Counted from the first letter of the stretch, positions 45,669 through 56,071 are shown. The stretch: DNA of 64,000 bases from Bacteroidota bacterium (GCA_023437305.1 JAEZGN010000005.1:62001-126000), one strand, 5' to 3'. The notes: a model not told the origin generated them from the sequence alone. Numbers and translations: made by a program.

Positions 45669-48600
45669 TTACTTTATTGTGAATGTCAATACAGTATTGC
45701 GTTTATCTTCATTTTCGTTATAGTCGTTCCAGTTTCCACTACGTAGCTGAACAACTTTGCGAGTAAGAGATTCATTCTTACGTCCCCAATTACGATATAT
45801 ATCAATATAAGCTTTTGCTTTCGAAGCTGTTTGAGTTCCGCTATCACTATAATAATCGAGTGCTATGGAATATTTTCCTTTAGGAGCATGTTTCAAAATA
45901 TACATCTCAGGTCCATAACCATCTGTTACATCCATTGACAACTTTCCTCCAATTTTTGTGTTTTTATTTCCATAATAGCATTTTTCTCCTGTTGGTTCAA
46001 TTACATGCAAATCAATATCCGTATTATTTATATTCCAACTTACGATTACCACAACGTCAGCATCATTAAGATCATCTATATCTTCATTTGAAAGTTCGTC
46101 TGACACTATCTCCTTTAGATGAGAGATGAAAGCTTTTGTATTTGAAGGCAATTTGTACTTAGATGCATCAGATAATTCATTTAGATATTTCAGACACTTC
46201 AAAGCCGAAATAGATTCAAAATCTCCATAATCGCTATCCCAATCCGATTGAAGGCAGATATAATAGTAGACTAACGACATCTCTATATGCCCACTTTTAG
46301 CCAATGCTTCTGCTGCTGTCAGATAAGCGAGAGCTTCGCCTTCTCGCCAATCTATAATACGGCGCATCATATAATATGCATGATCTCCCATATTCCAGTC
46401 TATGGCGCACATAGCCACATCACGTATAGTTTGTATATCCGATGCATTACGCTCCACAACACTACTCAGTAATTTTAATGCATCGGCTTTACTGTAGGAA
46501 GAACCTCTCTTTTTTGCTAAATCATACAAATTATCAAAGCGCACATCATCATCCGCCAATAATTCTAGTTCTTCACTGGTTTGTTGATTAGATAGGAATG
46601 ATTTGAATTTCTGAGGTTTAAGATTGATCGTAAAGATATCATCTGATAAATTATCGATATAAATATTAAATTCTTTCGAACAGTCAAATTTTAAATCGCT
46701 ATTCTCTAATTGTTTTAGCCAGTTCTTAAAAGTGTTCTTGTCATGATTAAGTAATGAAACATTTTCTGACCCTTCCAGCTGTTTTACAATTTCATTAACC
46801 AAGTTTTCGTCAACATAGTATTTAGCATCGTTATCGTCTATTCCATAGCGCTCATAATCATATTCACTTTCTAGCATAAGGAATGATGTATATTGTCCCG
46901 GTACTCTATAATAAGTAGAGTAATTAATGGCTGCTTCTTCTGCTTGATAGCCATAACTCTCAAGATAAGAAGAGGCTATTTGGCCGTATATACGAGAAGC
47001 TAACAGTGAATTTATTTTTTCTACCGCTGTATAGCTAATTCTCTTTTTCTCTATTCCGTTGTCAACATCAATGTAAATATTGCCTGAGGGGATATCACGC
47101 CCTGTGAAAATTAATTTTTGCCCATTGTACAATTGGGTTGGCTGCCCTGATATTAAGAAATCACGGCTACCCTCTACCTCTATATTTACAATACTCCAAG
47201 GGCGGTATCTGAATGATTTTGCTGTAAGTATAGCTTCTTCTTCTCCTGTTACGGTAAAAGCAAAACCTCCCGAGGTTTTACTCAGATAATTGAGAATAGA
47301 AGAATTAGTACCTGACAACCCTGTTTTGTATGTATGAATCTTATCACCATCATTAATTAATGACTTCAGCTTATGCATGTTTGTTTCACCCCAGTTACAG
47401 TCTGCGTCACTCATTACGAAAATATGCTTTGGTTTCTTTTCTTTTTTTAGCCATGAGGGATTGGATGCTTCTTTTAACGCCAAATTTAGGTCTGTTGCCC
47501 CTTCGAGTGCTAAGGTATTAGCATACTCTAGCAAACGAGACATGTTATAATAATTATTACTCTGGAAATAGGGTGCATACCACCGTGTTTCTATATTGAA
47601 GGTTAAAACCGCAAAACGTTTGATAATATCTCTATTATTACTTAATATTTCGTTAATCAGTTTCAACCATACGTTAAACTTATCGGGATTGGAACTAATA
47701 GATACATCTAACATAAAAATGGCATCAGTGGGCAGATCATCTTGCAACACTTCAGGTAAATCAACCCGATAATTAGCGGCAAAATAAGGTATATCAAGCT
47801 CTTCGTTGTTCCCTTCCTGCTGTACCAGCATCACAGGTTGTACATTGTTATATCTAAAGATAAATTCTTTTGATTCGGGATTGATGAAAGAATAACGTAT
47901 ACGAGATCTATTTACTTCAGTCGGAGACGACAGAATTAATATATTTGATTCGAAATCCGGTGATTTTTGCATTACAATATCCACTTTCAATTCTTTTTCA
48001 ACCTCAGGCAAGGACATAATATATTCTCTAAAATCTAACGCTTCTGTCATATTAAGGTCGTACCCGATAACAATCCTATGCAAAGTATTATTTGATAAGG
48101 GAAATACTCTACAACTAAACATATCTGCCCCACCCCATTCCATTAACGCCGGATCTACGTTGGCCGATACTGTTTGTTCGTAAGCTTTAGCAGCTTTTTG
48201 TTTTGATGCAATACGTGCTTCTTTTACTCGCGTCCATTCTCTTTCGTTCCGATCTTCTACACCTTGATAAGCTAGATCGAAATCCTCGAGAGTATATTTA
48301 TTGTACGGTATTTTTTGTGATGTTTTCTTATCTTTTTGGTCTTCATCCAGATATTCTGTTTCGCCGAAAGCAAAATAATATGGAGTCGCTTCTGTAGGTA
48401 ATTTAAGCTTGAAAGTACCTTCGAGCCCTGAACCTTTATTATTATAGAAAAAACAATCCATCAACACTCTCACCCTGAATCCATCTATTTGAACAGCCAT
48501 CTGAACAGCCTCTAATGGAATAAAATCGTTTTCTCCTACTTGTAGGCGGATCGAATTATCTTTCATTCCAGACCGTTTCCATGTAGTTGTAGGTTTCTTT

Positions 48601-49025
48601 TTGTCTATAGAAGCTCTAGACATTGCGATTCCGCGTACCATTCCGGAAAGTGCTTGCACAGAGCCCGTCACTACAGACTTCTGAATTGTACTATATCCCG
48701 TGACTACTACTTCTGACAACATTTTCTCATCTTCTTCCAATATTATATTATATACAGACGTTGACGTAATAGGAATTTCTTTTGGTTTATATCCAATATA
48801 ATTTATTACAAGTATTTTATGTTTGGAGTTATCAATATCCAGATTGAAACTCCCTTTTACATCAGTAAGTACACCCAAGTTTGAACCTTTTACACTTACC
48901 ATTACACCGATAAGGACTTCACCGCTTTTGTCAGTTATTGTACCTGTTATCCTTCTATTGGCTTGCGCTATCAAAACTGAACTAGAAACGCCCAATAATA
49001 AAATCAACAAGAGTAAATTCTTCAT
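45669..49025 (-). CDS. Secreted CarboxypepD_reg-VIT-VWA-DUF2135 protein
   Basis: 1118 aa from the ATG at 49025. An in-frame start 69 bases upstream would put charged residues before the signal peptide. Signal peptide about 1-21 (MKNLLLLILLLGVSSSVLIAQ). Next a CarboxypepD_reg-like beta domain (about 24-105) and a short TonB-receptor-plug-like stretch (SEVVVTGYSTIQ), but no barrel follows. A vault/inter-alpha-trypsin (VIT) region (about 170-370) is followed by a von Willebrand A domain (about 430-600) with the metal motif DVSIS. A helical middle precedes a C-terminal DUF2135-like domain (about 990-1095; NNTDIDLHVIEPTGE). It is probably periplasmic or surface-exposed and binds proteins. It is divergent from the efflux operon. 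The fusion is unusual for a SusC-like N-terminus. Confidence 0.8.
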   Translation of the reverse strand: MKNLLLLILLLGVSSSVLIAQANRRITGTITDKSGEVLIGVMVSVKGSNLGVLTDVKGSFNLDIDNSKHKILVINYIGYKPKEIPITSTSVYNIILEEDEKMLSEVVVTGYSTIQKSVVTGSVQALSGMVRGIAMSRASIDKKKPTTTWKRSGMKDNSIRLQVGENDFIPLEAVQMAVQIDGFRVRVLMDCFFYNNKGSGLEGTFKLKLPTEATPYYFAFGETEYLDEDQKDKKTSQKIPYNKYTLEDFDLAYQGVEDRNEREWTRVKEARIASKQKAAKAYEQTVSANVDPALMEWGGADMFSCRVFPLSNNTLHRIVIGYDLNMTEALDFREYIMSLPEVEKELKVDIVMQKSPDFESNILILSSPTEVNRSRIRYSFINPESKEFIFRYNNVQPVMLVQQEGNNEELDIPYFAANYRVDLPEVLQDDLPTDAIFMLDVSISSNPDKFNVWLKLINEILSNNRDIIKRFAVLTFNIETRWYAPYFQSNNYYNMSRLLEYANTLALEGATDLNLALKEASNPSWLKKEKKPKHIFVMSDADCNWGETNMHKLKSLINDGDKIHTYKTGLSGTNSSILNYLSKTSGGFAFTVTGEEEAILTAKSFRYRPWSIVNIEVEGSRDFLISGQPTQLYNGQKLIFTGRDIPSGNIYIDVDNGIEKKRISYTAVEKINSLLASRIYGQIASSYLESYGYQAEEAAINYSTYYRVPGQYTSFLMLESEYDYERYGIDDNDAKYYVDENLVNEIVKQLEGSENVSLLNHDKNTFKNWLKQLENSDLKFDCSKEFNIYIDNLSDDIFTINLKPQKFKSFLSNQQTSEELELLADDDVRFDNLYDLAKKRGSSYSKADALKLLSSVVERNASDIQTIRDVAMCAIDWNMGDHAYYMMRRIIDWREGEALAYLTAAEALAKSGHIEMSLVYYYICLQSDWDSDYGDFESISALKCLKYLNELSDASKYKLPSNTKAFISHLKEIVSDELSNEDIDDLNDADVVVIVSWNINNTDIDLHVIEPTGEKCYYGNKNTKIGGKLSMDVTDGYGPEMYILKHAPKGKYSIALDYYSDSGTQTASKAKAYIDIYRNWGRKNESLTRKVVQLRSGNWNDYNENEDKRNTVLTFTIK

Positions 49026-49337
49026 AATATATGATTTATAGTTTATTTCAAATCTGTTTTCTTCTGAGACAAACTTGAAATACAATACCCCCAAAGTATA
49101 TCAAAAAAATAAATTTATAATCAAAAGTTGTATTTTCTAAATTTAATTATTCATCTTTATATCATCTAATTACACAATTATGTATTTTTTTAATGTTAAA
49201 ATATCAAAAACATGTAACCTTTTTTTATATTTAGCGACATATATAATAAATGCTTCGAGAAACAATTTCATGAAACGTTATACGACGGTAATTCTGTATG
49301 GCAGTAGGTTCTTCAAATATAATAAACAACAGCGAAC

Positions 49338-50033
49338 GTGATAAAAATAAATAGTTTAAACAAAACTTATTGGGGAAAATCACCTTTACATGTATTGAAA
49401 GGGATTAATATGGAAGTGGAAAAAGGTGAGCTAGTCTCTATAATGGGAGCCTCGGGCTCAGGAAAATCCACCTTACTTAATATTCTGGGTATTTTGGATA
49501 CATATGATACCGGCGAATATTATTTGGACAATGTCCTTATCAAAAATTTGAGCGAAACCCAAGCAGCCGAGTTAAGAAATAAGAAGATTGGCTTTATATT
49601 TCAGTCTTTTAACCTGATTACATTTAAAAATGCTGTGGAAAACGTAGCACTACCTCTATATTATCAAGGGGTTTCTCGAAAAAAGCGTAATAGCATAGCT
49701 ATGGAATATCTGGATAAGATGGGAATTGCCACACATGCAAACCATATGCCTAATGAACTCTCCGGAGGACAAAAACAACGTGTAGCAATTGCTCGGGCTC
49801 TAATAGCTCAACCTCAGATAATACTGGCTGATGAGCCCACAGGTGCTTTGGATAGCAAGACTTCGAGAGATGTGATGCAATTACTCCGACAGATTAATAA
49901 TGACGATGGCATAACCATGCTTATTGTAACCCATGAGCAGTCTGTGGCTGATGCTACAGATCGTGTTATTAATATAAAGGACGGAATAATAGGTTCGATA
50001 GAAGTAAATGGTAATCCAGTAATAGCAATGTAA
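49338..50033 (+). CDS. ABC transporter ATPase, MacB/LolD type
   Basis: 231 aa, GTG start at 49338. Walker A GASGSGKS (37-44), signature LSGGQ (141-145), Walker B ILADEP (162-167) and the H-loop His in VTHEQ are all intact. It powers the two FtsX-like permeases encoded directly downstream. In the MacAB-TolC type of machine the ATPase drives periplasmic conformational changes that push substrates through adaptor and TolC. The permease start lies 13 bases after its stop. The 240 bases upstream are shared with the divergent VWA gene; no clear consensus promoter was found. Confidence 0.92.
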   Translation: MIKINSLNKTYWGKSPLHVLKGINMEVEKGELVSIMGASGSGKSTLLNILGILDTYDTGEYYLDNVLIKNLSETQAAELRNKKIGFIFQSFNLITFKNAVENVALPLYYQGVSRKKRNSIAMEYLDKMGIATHANHMPNELSGGQKQRVAIARALIAQPQIILADEPTGALDSKTSRDVMQLLRQINNDDGITMLIVTHEQSVADATDRVINIKDGIIGSIEVNGNPVIAM

Positions 50034-50046
50034 ATCCTGATTACTT

Positions 50047-51300
50047 ATGTTTGATTTTGATTCTATACGCGAAATATTTTCTACAATCGGCAAAAATAAG
50101 TTACGTACTTTTTTGACCAGCTTTGCTGTAGCATGGGGCATATTTATGCTTATAATACTATTGGCTGCAGGAAATGGCTTAAAAAATGGTGTGACTTCTA
50201 ATTTTTCACGCAGAGCACAAAATTCAGTCACATTGTGGCCCGGGTGGACATCAATGCCTTATAATGGATTGCCAACAAATAGACAAATTAAATTTGATCA
50301 TAAAGATTATGATCTAATACGAAATAAAATTCCGGAGGTGGAATATGTCTCTGTAAGGTTGAGCCAAAGGGTAACTTTATCTTATGAAAAAGAATATGGT
50401 TCGTGGGATATAGACGGTGTATCTCAGGATGCTTCTATAATCAATAGCTTGAAAGTACCGAATGGTAATGGGCGATTCTTAAACAAAATGGATGTAGACA
50501 ATCGTCGCAAGGTGATAGTTCTAAGTCCCGATATGAAAAAGGTATTGTTTAAAGATAAGGATCCAATAGACAAATACGTAATTGCAGATAATAATATTGC
50601 TTACCAGGTGATAGGGGTCTATGACAATGAAGATATATATGATAATAACCCTCCGGGTTACATCCCTTTCACAACAGCCCAGATGCTCTATAACAAAGGT
50701 TACGGTTTTCGTAGGATTGATTTTACCGTAGTCGGATTACCTACTAAAGAAGCAAACGAGAAATTTGTAGAGAAGCTCCGCCAACGCATGGGAACGCTGC
50801 ATAACTTTGATCCGGCCGACAGGTCTGCATTATATGTTCGAAATACAGCCGAAGACATGTTGGAAGCACAAAGTATATTCTTTATTATCACTGTTTTTAT
50901 TATTGTCATTGGAATAGCTTCATTATTGGCAGGGATTGTTGGTGTAGGAAATATCATGCTTATAACGGTAAAAGAACGAACTAAAGAAATTGGTATTCGA
51001 AAGGCAATAGGAGCTACTCCTTTCTCTATACTTAAGCTCATTATCTTTGAATCTATACTGATCACTACCGTAGCCGGCTATATTGGTATAGTTATTGGCG
51101 TAGGAATCACTGAAGGTATTAGTACTGTTATGGCTAATGCACCATCCGATGGACCTTCAATATTCAAAGATCCTACAGTAGACTTAACCACTGTAATATG
51201 GGCTACAGTGGTTCTGATTGTCGCAGGAACAATTGCAGGTCTTATACCTGCCCTGAAAGCAACAAAAGTGAGTCCAATCGAAGCGATGAGAGCCGAATAA
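50047..51300 (+). CDS. MacB-type ABC permease, first copy
   Basis: 417 aa. One N-terminal membrane helix (about 20-45, AVAWGIFMLIILLAAGNGL), a periplasmic MacB_PCD domain (about 50-275), then three helices with the FtsX signature (VGNIMLITVKERTKEIGIRKAIGA). It is paralogous to the next gene, which starts 15 bases after its stop, so they probably form a heterodimer. The C-terminus ATKVSPIEAMRAE is the usual FtsX end. Substrate unknown. Confidence 0.92.
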   Translation: MFDFDSIREIFSTIGKNKLRTFLTSFAVAWGIFMLIILLAAGNGLKNGVTSNFSRRAQNSVTLWPGWTSMPYNGLPTNRQIKFDHKDYDLIRNKIPEVEYVSVRLSQRVTLSYEKEYGSWDIDGVSQDASIINSLKVPNGNGRFLNKMDVDNRRKVIVLSPDMKKVLFKDKDPIDKYVIADNNIAYQVIGVYDNEDIYDNNPPGYIPFTTAQMLYNKGYGFRRIDFTVVGLPTKEANEKFVEKLRQRMGTLHNFDPADRSALYVRNTAEDMLEAQSIFFIITVFIIVIGIASLLAGIVGVGNIMLITVKERTKEIGIRKAIGATPFSILKLIIFESILITTVAGYIGIVIGVGITEGISTVMANAPSDGPSIFKDPTVDLTTVIWATVVLIVAGTIAGLIPALKATKVSPIEAMRAE

Positions 51301-51315
51301 TTAAAAAACCAGAAC

Positions 51316-52572
51316 ATGTTTGATTTAGATAATTTACAAGAAATATGGGTAACGATTACTCGAAATAAGCTTCGGAGTTTTCTTACTTGCATAGGCGTTT
51401 CGTGGGGTATTTTTATGCTTATTATTCTCATAGGTATCGGATATAGCTTTCAAGGAGGTATCATGAAAAATGTAAGCGGATTTGCATCCAACTCCTGCTT
51501 CTTTTGGACTGATGTTACCAGTGAACCGTACAAAGGATTCCGTAAAGGACGTTTTTGGTCTATGAACAGAAAAGACGTTACACTGATCAGAGAGAAAGCC
51601 CAATCTGTAGAATATATTTCTCCTGTACTCTTTGGAAATAGCGGAGATAAAAATGTTGTGCGTGGTCGAAAATCAGGATCGTATGGAACCAGAGGGATAT
51701 ATCCCGATCATTTCAATATAGAGCAGCAGCATATACTCATGGGCCGAGTATTCAACGAATTGGATGTAGCGGGTACACGCAAAGTATGTGTAATCGGACG
51801 AGAGGTTTATGAAACATTATTTCAGCCTGGAGAAAATCCCGAAGGACAATATATAAGAGTAAATGGAATATACTTTCAAGTAATTGGAGTGATCCGTCCT
51901 AAGTCGAACATGTCGATTGGCGGAGATGTAGAATCAACGGTTTTTATTCCATTCTCTACAATGCAACAGGCCTTCAACCAAGGAGACAAGGTATATTTTA
52001 TGGCATGTACGGCTAAACCCGGTTATCCTGCCTCTGTGGTAGAAGAAGAGGTTACAGCGATAATAAAAACTGCCCACGACATATCTCCTACCGATGAAAA
52101 GGCCGTAGGTAGCTTTAATATAGAAAAGCAATTCCAAATTTTTAATAACTTGTTTTTAGGTATTGATTTCCTTATATGGTTTGTGGGAATAGGAGCTTTG
52201 TTATCTGGCATTATAGGTATCAGTAATATTATGCTGGTAACAGTACGCGAACGAACCCGTGAAATTGGAGTGCGGCGTGCTATCGGAGCGAAGCCAATAA
52301 CAATAGTGAAGCAAATTTTAAGTGAAAGCTTTGTTTTAACGACAATCGCCGGATTTGCAGGCTTTTTTGCAGGAATAGCACTTATCGAAATCATCAGCTA
52401 TGTCATGAGTAAAAATATAAGCGATGACGTATTTCTCATACCGCCGCTTGTTTCATTTTGGACAGCAATAGCAGCATTGGGAGTATTAGTTGTATCGGGT
52501 ATACTTTCAGGATTGATGCCTGCAATGAGAGCACTGCGTATAAAAGCAATCGATGCTATCAGAGAAGAATAA
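51316..52572 (+). CDS. MacB-type ABC permease, second copy
   Basis: 418 aa, same layout as the preceding permease: helix at about 20-45, MacB_PCD periplasmic domain, three C-terminal helices with ISNIMLVTVRERTREIGVRR and the end LRIKAIDAIREE. The two share the N-terminal pattern NKLRxFLTxxxVxWGIFMLIIL, pointing to tandem duplication. It would be the heterodimer partner in the efflux complex. It ends 37 bases before the adaptor gene. Confidence 0.92.
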   Translation: MFDLDNLQEIWVTITRNKLRSFLTCIGVSWGIFMLIILIGIGYSFQGGIMKNVSGFASNSCFFWTDVTSEPYKGFRKGRFWSMNRKDVTLIREKAQSVEYISPVLFGNSGDKNVVRGRKSGSYGTRGIYPDHFNIEQQHILMGRVFNELDVAGTRKVCVIGREVYETLFQPGENPEGQYIRVNGIYFQVIGVIRPKSNMSIGGDVESTVFIPFSTMQQAFNQGDKVYFMACTAKPGYPASVVEEEVTAIIKTAHDISPTDEKAVGSFNIEKQFQIFNNLFLGIDFLIWFVGIGALLSGIIGISNIMLVTVRERTREIGVRRAIGAKPITIVKQILSESFVLTTIAGFAGFFAGIALIEIISYVMSKNISDDVFLIPPLVSFWTAIAALGVLVVSGILSGLMPAMRALRIKAIDAIREE

Positions 52573-52609
52573 TTTACTGTAAAAAATAAAAAATAGAAAA
52601 TTTAATAAT

Positions 52610-53725
52610 ATGAAAGCTTTAAAAATTATTGGTCTAGTACTTATCGGATTAATTTTCGTTGGTACATTATATTTTCTTTTTAGAAAATCTCAACCTAAAA
52701 AGATTGTTTATGAGATATCAACTGTAGAATCCGGAGATATAGAAAACACAACTGTAGCAACAGGAAAGGTATCGCCTCGTGATGAAATTCTTATCAAACC
52801 TCAGATTTCGGGTATTGTATCCGAGGTGCTAAAAGAAGCAGGTGATTTTGTAAAGGAAGGAGAGATTATCGCTACGGTAAAAGTAATACCTGAGGTTTCG
52901 CAGTTGAATAGTGCTGAATCGAGAGTTAATATTGCACGCATTAATCTGAACCAAATAAAAGCCGAATACGACAGACAAAAGCAACTTTTTGGAAAAGGTG
53001 TGATTGCCAGAGAAGAGATGGATAAGTCCGAAGCAGACTATAAAAAAGCTGTAGAAGAGTTGGATAATTCTAAAGACAATCTGGATATTGTAAAAAATGG
53101 GATTTCTAAAAAAACAGCACAATATAGCAATACTCAGATCAGATCCACTATTACAGGTATGATACTCGACGTTCCTATTAAAGTTGGAAACTCGGTTATT
53201 CAAGCCAATACATTTAATGATGGTACTACTATAGCCAGTGTAGCGAACATGAACGATATGATCTTTATTGGAAAAGTAGACGAAACCGAAGTTGGACGTA
53301 TACATACAGGTATGCCGATGAAACTATCTGTAGGTGCTATAGAAAACAAAAAATTTGATGCTGTTCTCGAATATATTGCACCAAAAGGAGTCGAAGAAAA
53401 TGGAGCTATATTATTTGAAATAAAGGCTGCAGCACGTATCCCTGATACAGTACTTATTCGTGCAGGATACAGTGCAAATGCAGAGATCGTATTATCTAAA
53501 GCTGAGAAAGTATTATCTATACCGGAAAGTACGATAACATTTAGTAATGACTCTGCATATGTTTACGTGCTAAAAGATTCTATAGAACAATTGTTTGATA
53601 AAAAATTGATTACGACTGGGCTATCTGATGGAATAAAAGTAGAAGTAAAATCAGGATTGAAAAAAGGAGATAAAATCAGAGGAAACGAAATTTCAGATAA
53701 ACCTAAAAATCTAGCTAAAAAATAG
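52610..53725 (+). CDS. Periplasmic adaptor (membrane fusion) protein, MacA/HlyD type
   Basis: 371 aa. One N-terminal membrane anchor (about 5-24), then a barrel-sandwich (biotinyl-lipoyl-like) half (TVATGKVSPRDEILIKPQISG), an alpha-hairpin coiled coil (about 100-170, NSAESRVNIARINLNQIKAEY), the second lipoyl half (STITGMILDVPIKVGNSV) and beta-barrel and membrane-proximal domains. It links the permeases to the TolC-like protein encoded next. All parts expected for a MacA-like adaptor are present. Confidence 0.92.
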   Translation: MKALKIIGLVLIGLIFVGTLYFLFRKSQPKKIVYEISTVESGDIENTTVATGKVSPRDEILIKPQISGIVSEVLKEAGDFVKEGEIIATVKVIPEVSQLNSAESRVNIARINLNQIKAEYDRQKQLFGKGVIAREEMDKSEADYKKAVEELDNSKDNLDIVKNGISKKTAQYSNTQIRSTITGMILDVPIKVGNSVIQANTFNDGTTIASVANMNDMIFIGKVDETEVGRIHTGMPMKLSVGAIENKKFDAVLEYIAPKGVEENGAILFEIKAAARIPDTVLIRAGYSANAEIVLSKAEKVLSIPESTITFSNDSAYVYVLKDSIEQLFDKKLITTGLSDGIKVEVKSGLKKGDKIRGNEISDKPKNLAKK

Positions 53726-53749
53726 AACGATAGGATAATACATATAATT

Positions 53750-55330
53750 ATGAGAAAAACAATAACACTCTGTGCCTTACTATGCTTATGCTTTGTAATA
53801 CAAGCACAAACGGTAAGAAGGAGGACATACATAGAAAAGGCTACGCCTCGTTCCGAAAAGACCTTAGGTCAGCCGACAGATTCAACTAAGATATCTGATG
53901 AACAAACTACACTTGATGCAACAGTGACTATACAAGAACCCGTAGCGCCTGTACAACCTGCACAACCTGTAGTATCTAAAAAAGACGAAGTCATTCCCGA
54001 ACCAATACAGGAGCCTGTACAAGTAAAAACTCCACTTTTTTCTCAGGGAACAGGAAAATGGACATTGAAACAATGTGTAGATTACGCTGTCGAAAATAAT
54101 ATAGATCTCCGACAGCAATCTCTGAATGTAAAAAGTGCAGAAATAGATCTTAGTACATCAAAGAATAGTCGTCTGCCGAATTTAAACGCAAATGTTGGGC
54201 AAGATTTTAATTTTGGACGTTCTATCAGGACTACAACAAATACAGTAGGAACAGGAAATACAGGATCTACTAGTTTTGGTGTTTCAACTTCAGTTCCATT
54301 ATTTACAGGTTTCCGAATTCCAAATCAAATAAAATCGGACGAATTAGATCTCCAAGCTGCAGTTGAAGGATTGAAAAAAGCAAAAGAAAATCTAGAACTA
54401 CAAGTTGTAGCATTATATCTAGATGTGCTGTTCAAGAAAGAGATCCTAAAAGCATATAAAGATCAGCAAGCATACAGTGCTCAGCAAGTAGAACGTACAC
54501 AGTTGTTACTTGAAGCAGGAAAGGTTCCGGCATCACAATTGTACGATATCAAAGCGCAGTTAGCTAAAGATGAATCAAATGTGACTATGGCAAATAACGA
54601 CCTTGATTTATCTCTACTAAATCTGTCACAATCACTAAATTTGCCAACTAATAAAGATTTTGACATAGAGGAACCTAATTTAGGAGATGTTGTATATGAT
54701 AATATTTCTAGTATAATACCACCCGATCAGGTTTACACTATGGCATTAGAAACCAAACCTCATGTTAAGGAGGCTCAATATAAGCTGGAAAGCTCGCAAA
54801 AGCTTTTAAAGGTTGCACAGTCGGGCTACTATCCTACTTTAGATATGACTATGCGCTATGGCACAGGTTTTGACCGTATTTATAAAAAAGGAATAGAACA
54901 GGAAAGTATATCAAAACAACTTAGTCAGAATCAGACAAAGTATATAGGTTTCTCACTCAATATTCCCATCTTCAATCGCTTCCAAACTCGTAACCAAGTG
55001 CGTAGCGCGAGATTAAGTATAGAAAATCAAACTCTGGCTTTAGACAATGTAAAACTTGCCTTATACAAGGAAATACAGCAAGCTTATCAGAGTGCTGTTG
55101 CGGCTCAGGCCAAATATGGATCTACAGATAAGGCTTACGATGCAGCGGAAGTGTCTTTTAAGTATGCACAAGAAAGATATGAAATAGGCAAATCTACTGT
55201 CTTTGAGTTTAATGAAGCAAAAACAAAACTATTGACAAGTAGATCAGAACAGATTCAAGCGAAGTATGATTTTCTTTTTAGAAGTAAAATATTAGATTTT
55301 TACCAAGGAAAGCCCATAGATTTAGAGTAA
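53750..55330 (+). CDS. TolC-family outer-membrane efflux protein with Pro-rich N-terminal extension
   Basis: 526 aa. Signal peptide 1-20 (ending IQAQ). A linker of about 80 residues (about 21-100) is rich in Pro, Gln, Val and Thr (EPVAPVQPAQPVV) and is not part of the TolC fold. The fold begins at WTLKQCVDYAVENNIDLRQQ and has the two usual repeats of paired helices and strands (GRSIRTTTNTVGTG, then YPTLDMTMRYGTGFD). It is the exit duct of the preceding ABC efflux system and the last gene of that operon. A terminator lies 31 bases later. Confidence 0.92.
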   Translation: MRKTITLCALLCLCFVIQAQTVRRRTYIEKATPRSEKTLGQPTDSTKISDEQTTLDATVTIQEPVAPVQPAQPVVSKKDEVIPEPIQEPVQVKTPLFSQGTGKWTLKQCVDYAVENNIDLRQQSLNVKSAEIDLSTSKNSRLPNLNANVGQDFNFGRSIRTTTNTVGTGNTGSTSFGVSTSVPLFTGFRIPNQIKSDELDLQAAVEGLKKAKENLELQVVALYLDVLFKKEILKAYKDQQAYSAQQVERTQLLLEAGKVPASQLYDIKAQLAKDESNVTMANNDLDLSLLNLSQSLNLPTNKDFDIEEPNLGDVVYDNISSIIPPDQVYTMALETKPHVKEAQYKLESSQKLLKVAQSGYYPTLDMTMRYGTGFDRIYKKGIEQESISKQLSQNQTKYIGFSLNIPIFNRFQTRNQVRSARLSIENQTLALDNVKLALYKEIQQAYQSAVAAQAKYGSTDKAYDAAEVSFKYAQERYEIGKSTVFEFNEAKTKLLTSRSEQIQAKYDFLFRSKILDFYQGKPIDLE

Positions 55331-55361
55331 TTGAGTTTAATGTAGAATCAAGTGTTATTAG

Positions 55362-55402
55362 ATTCCGTGAAATTATCTTATATTTCACGGAATTTTTATT
55401 TT
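55362..55402 (+). terminator. Terminator of the efflux operon
   Basis: ATTCCGTGAAAT (55362-55373) and ATTTCACGGAAT (55382-55393) form a perfect 12-bp stem with an 8-base loop, followed by TTTTATTTT. Confidence 0.85.
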
Positions 55403-55443
55403 AAAAACATGCTTCTATAGTCAATTCTCTAGCGAAAAAATCA

Positions 55444-55451
55444 TATATTTG
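55444..55451 (+). promoter_or_regulatory. -7 box before the NfeD-flotillin operon
   Basis: TATATTTG matches TAnnTTTG, 45 bases before the NfeD-like start. No clear -33 box is seen at 19-20 bases. Confidence 0.45.
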
Positions 55452-55495
55452 TATAAAGCTTAAATATAATTAACACCATTAACTTAAATCCTATA

Positions 55496-56071
55496 ATGAA
55501 AGAGTTTTTTGCAAGTATGGATGGCACTCAACAATTTTATTGGTATATAGCCATCGGAGCTAGTGTAATATTTATTATACAGACAATAATGACCTTTATT
55601 GGAGCAGATTCGGATACCGGTGTTGATGCAGATTTTGATGGAAATTTAGACGGAGGAGACTCTCCTTTTCAGCTTTTTTCACTTCGAAACTTAATTAATT
55701 TTCTTCTTGGATTTGGATGGGCAGGAGTATCTCTTTACAATGTAATAGAAAGTAATGTGCTTTTAGCCATTGTCGCTTTCCTTGTGGGAATACTTTTCAT
55801 TGCATTCTTTTTCTTTATAATGCGAGCCTTACTGAAACTATCAGAAGATAATAGCTTTAAAATAGAAGATACAATTGGTAAAATAGCAGATGTCTATCTT
55901 TCTATTCCTGCAGCAAAAGCCGGTAAAGGAAAAGTCTTTATTAGTGTTAGAGGTTCTACTCATGAACTTTCAGCAATCACCAATAGTGTTGATGAGATCA
56001 AAAACGGATCATTAGTGAAGGTTGTTGGTATAGAAGGAGACATATTAGTTGTTACTCCTTTAACTCTCTAA
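55496..56071 (+). CDS. NfeD-like membrane protein (flotillin partner)
   Basis: 191 aa. Three membrane segments (about 18-37, 62-80 and 85-112) with an acidic loop between the first two (GADSDTGVDADFDGNLDGG), then a C-terminal OB-fold (about 120-190: IGKIADVYLSIPAAKAGKGK, VVGIEGDILVV). This is the short NfeD type without the ClpP-like protease, like YuaF next to flotillin YuaG in Bacillus. It is co-transcribed with the flotillin gene 54 bases downstream and probably acts in membrane microdomain organisation. Confidence 0.85.
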   Translation: MKEFFASMDGTQQFYWYIAIGASVIFIIQTIMTFIGADSDTGVDADFDGNLDGGDSPFQLFSLRNLINFLLGFGWAGVSLYNVIESNVLLAIVAFLVGILFIAFFFFIMRALLKLSEDNSFKIEDTIGKIADVYLSIPAAKAGKGKVFISVRGSTHELSAITNSVDEIKNGSLVKVVGIEGDILVVTPLTL

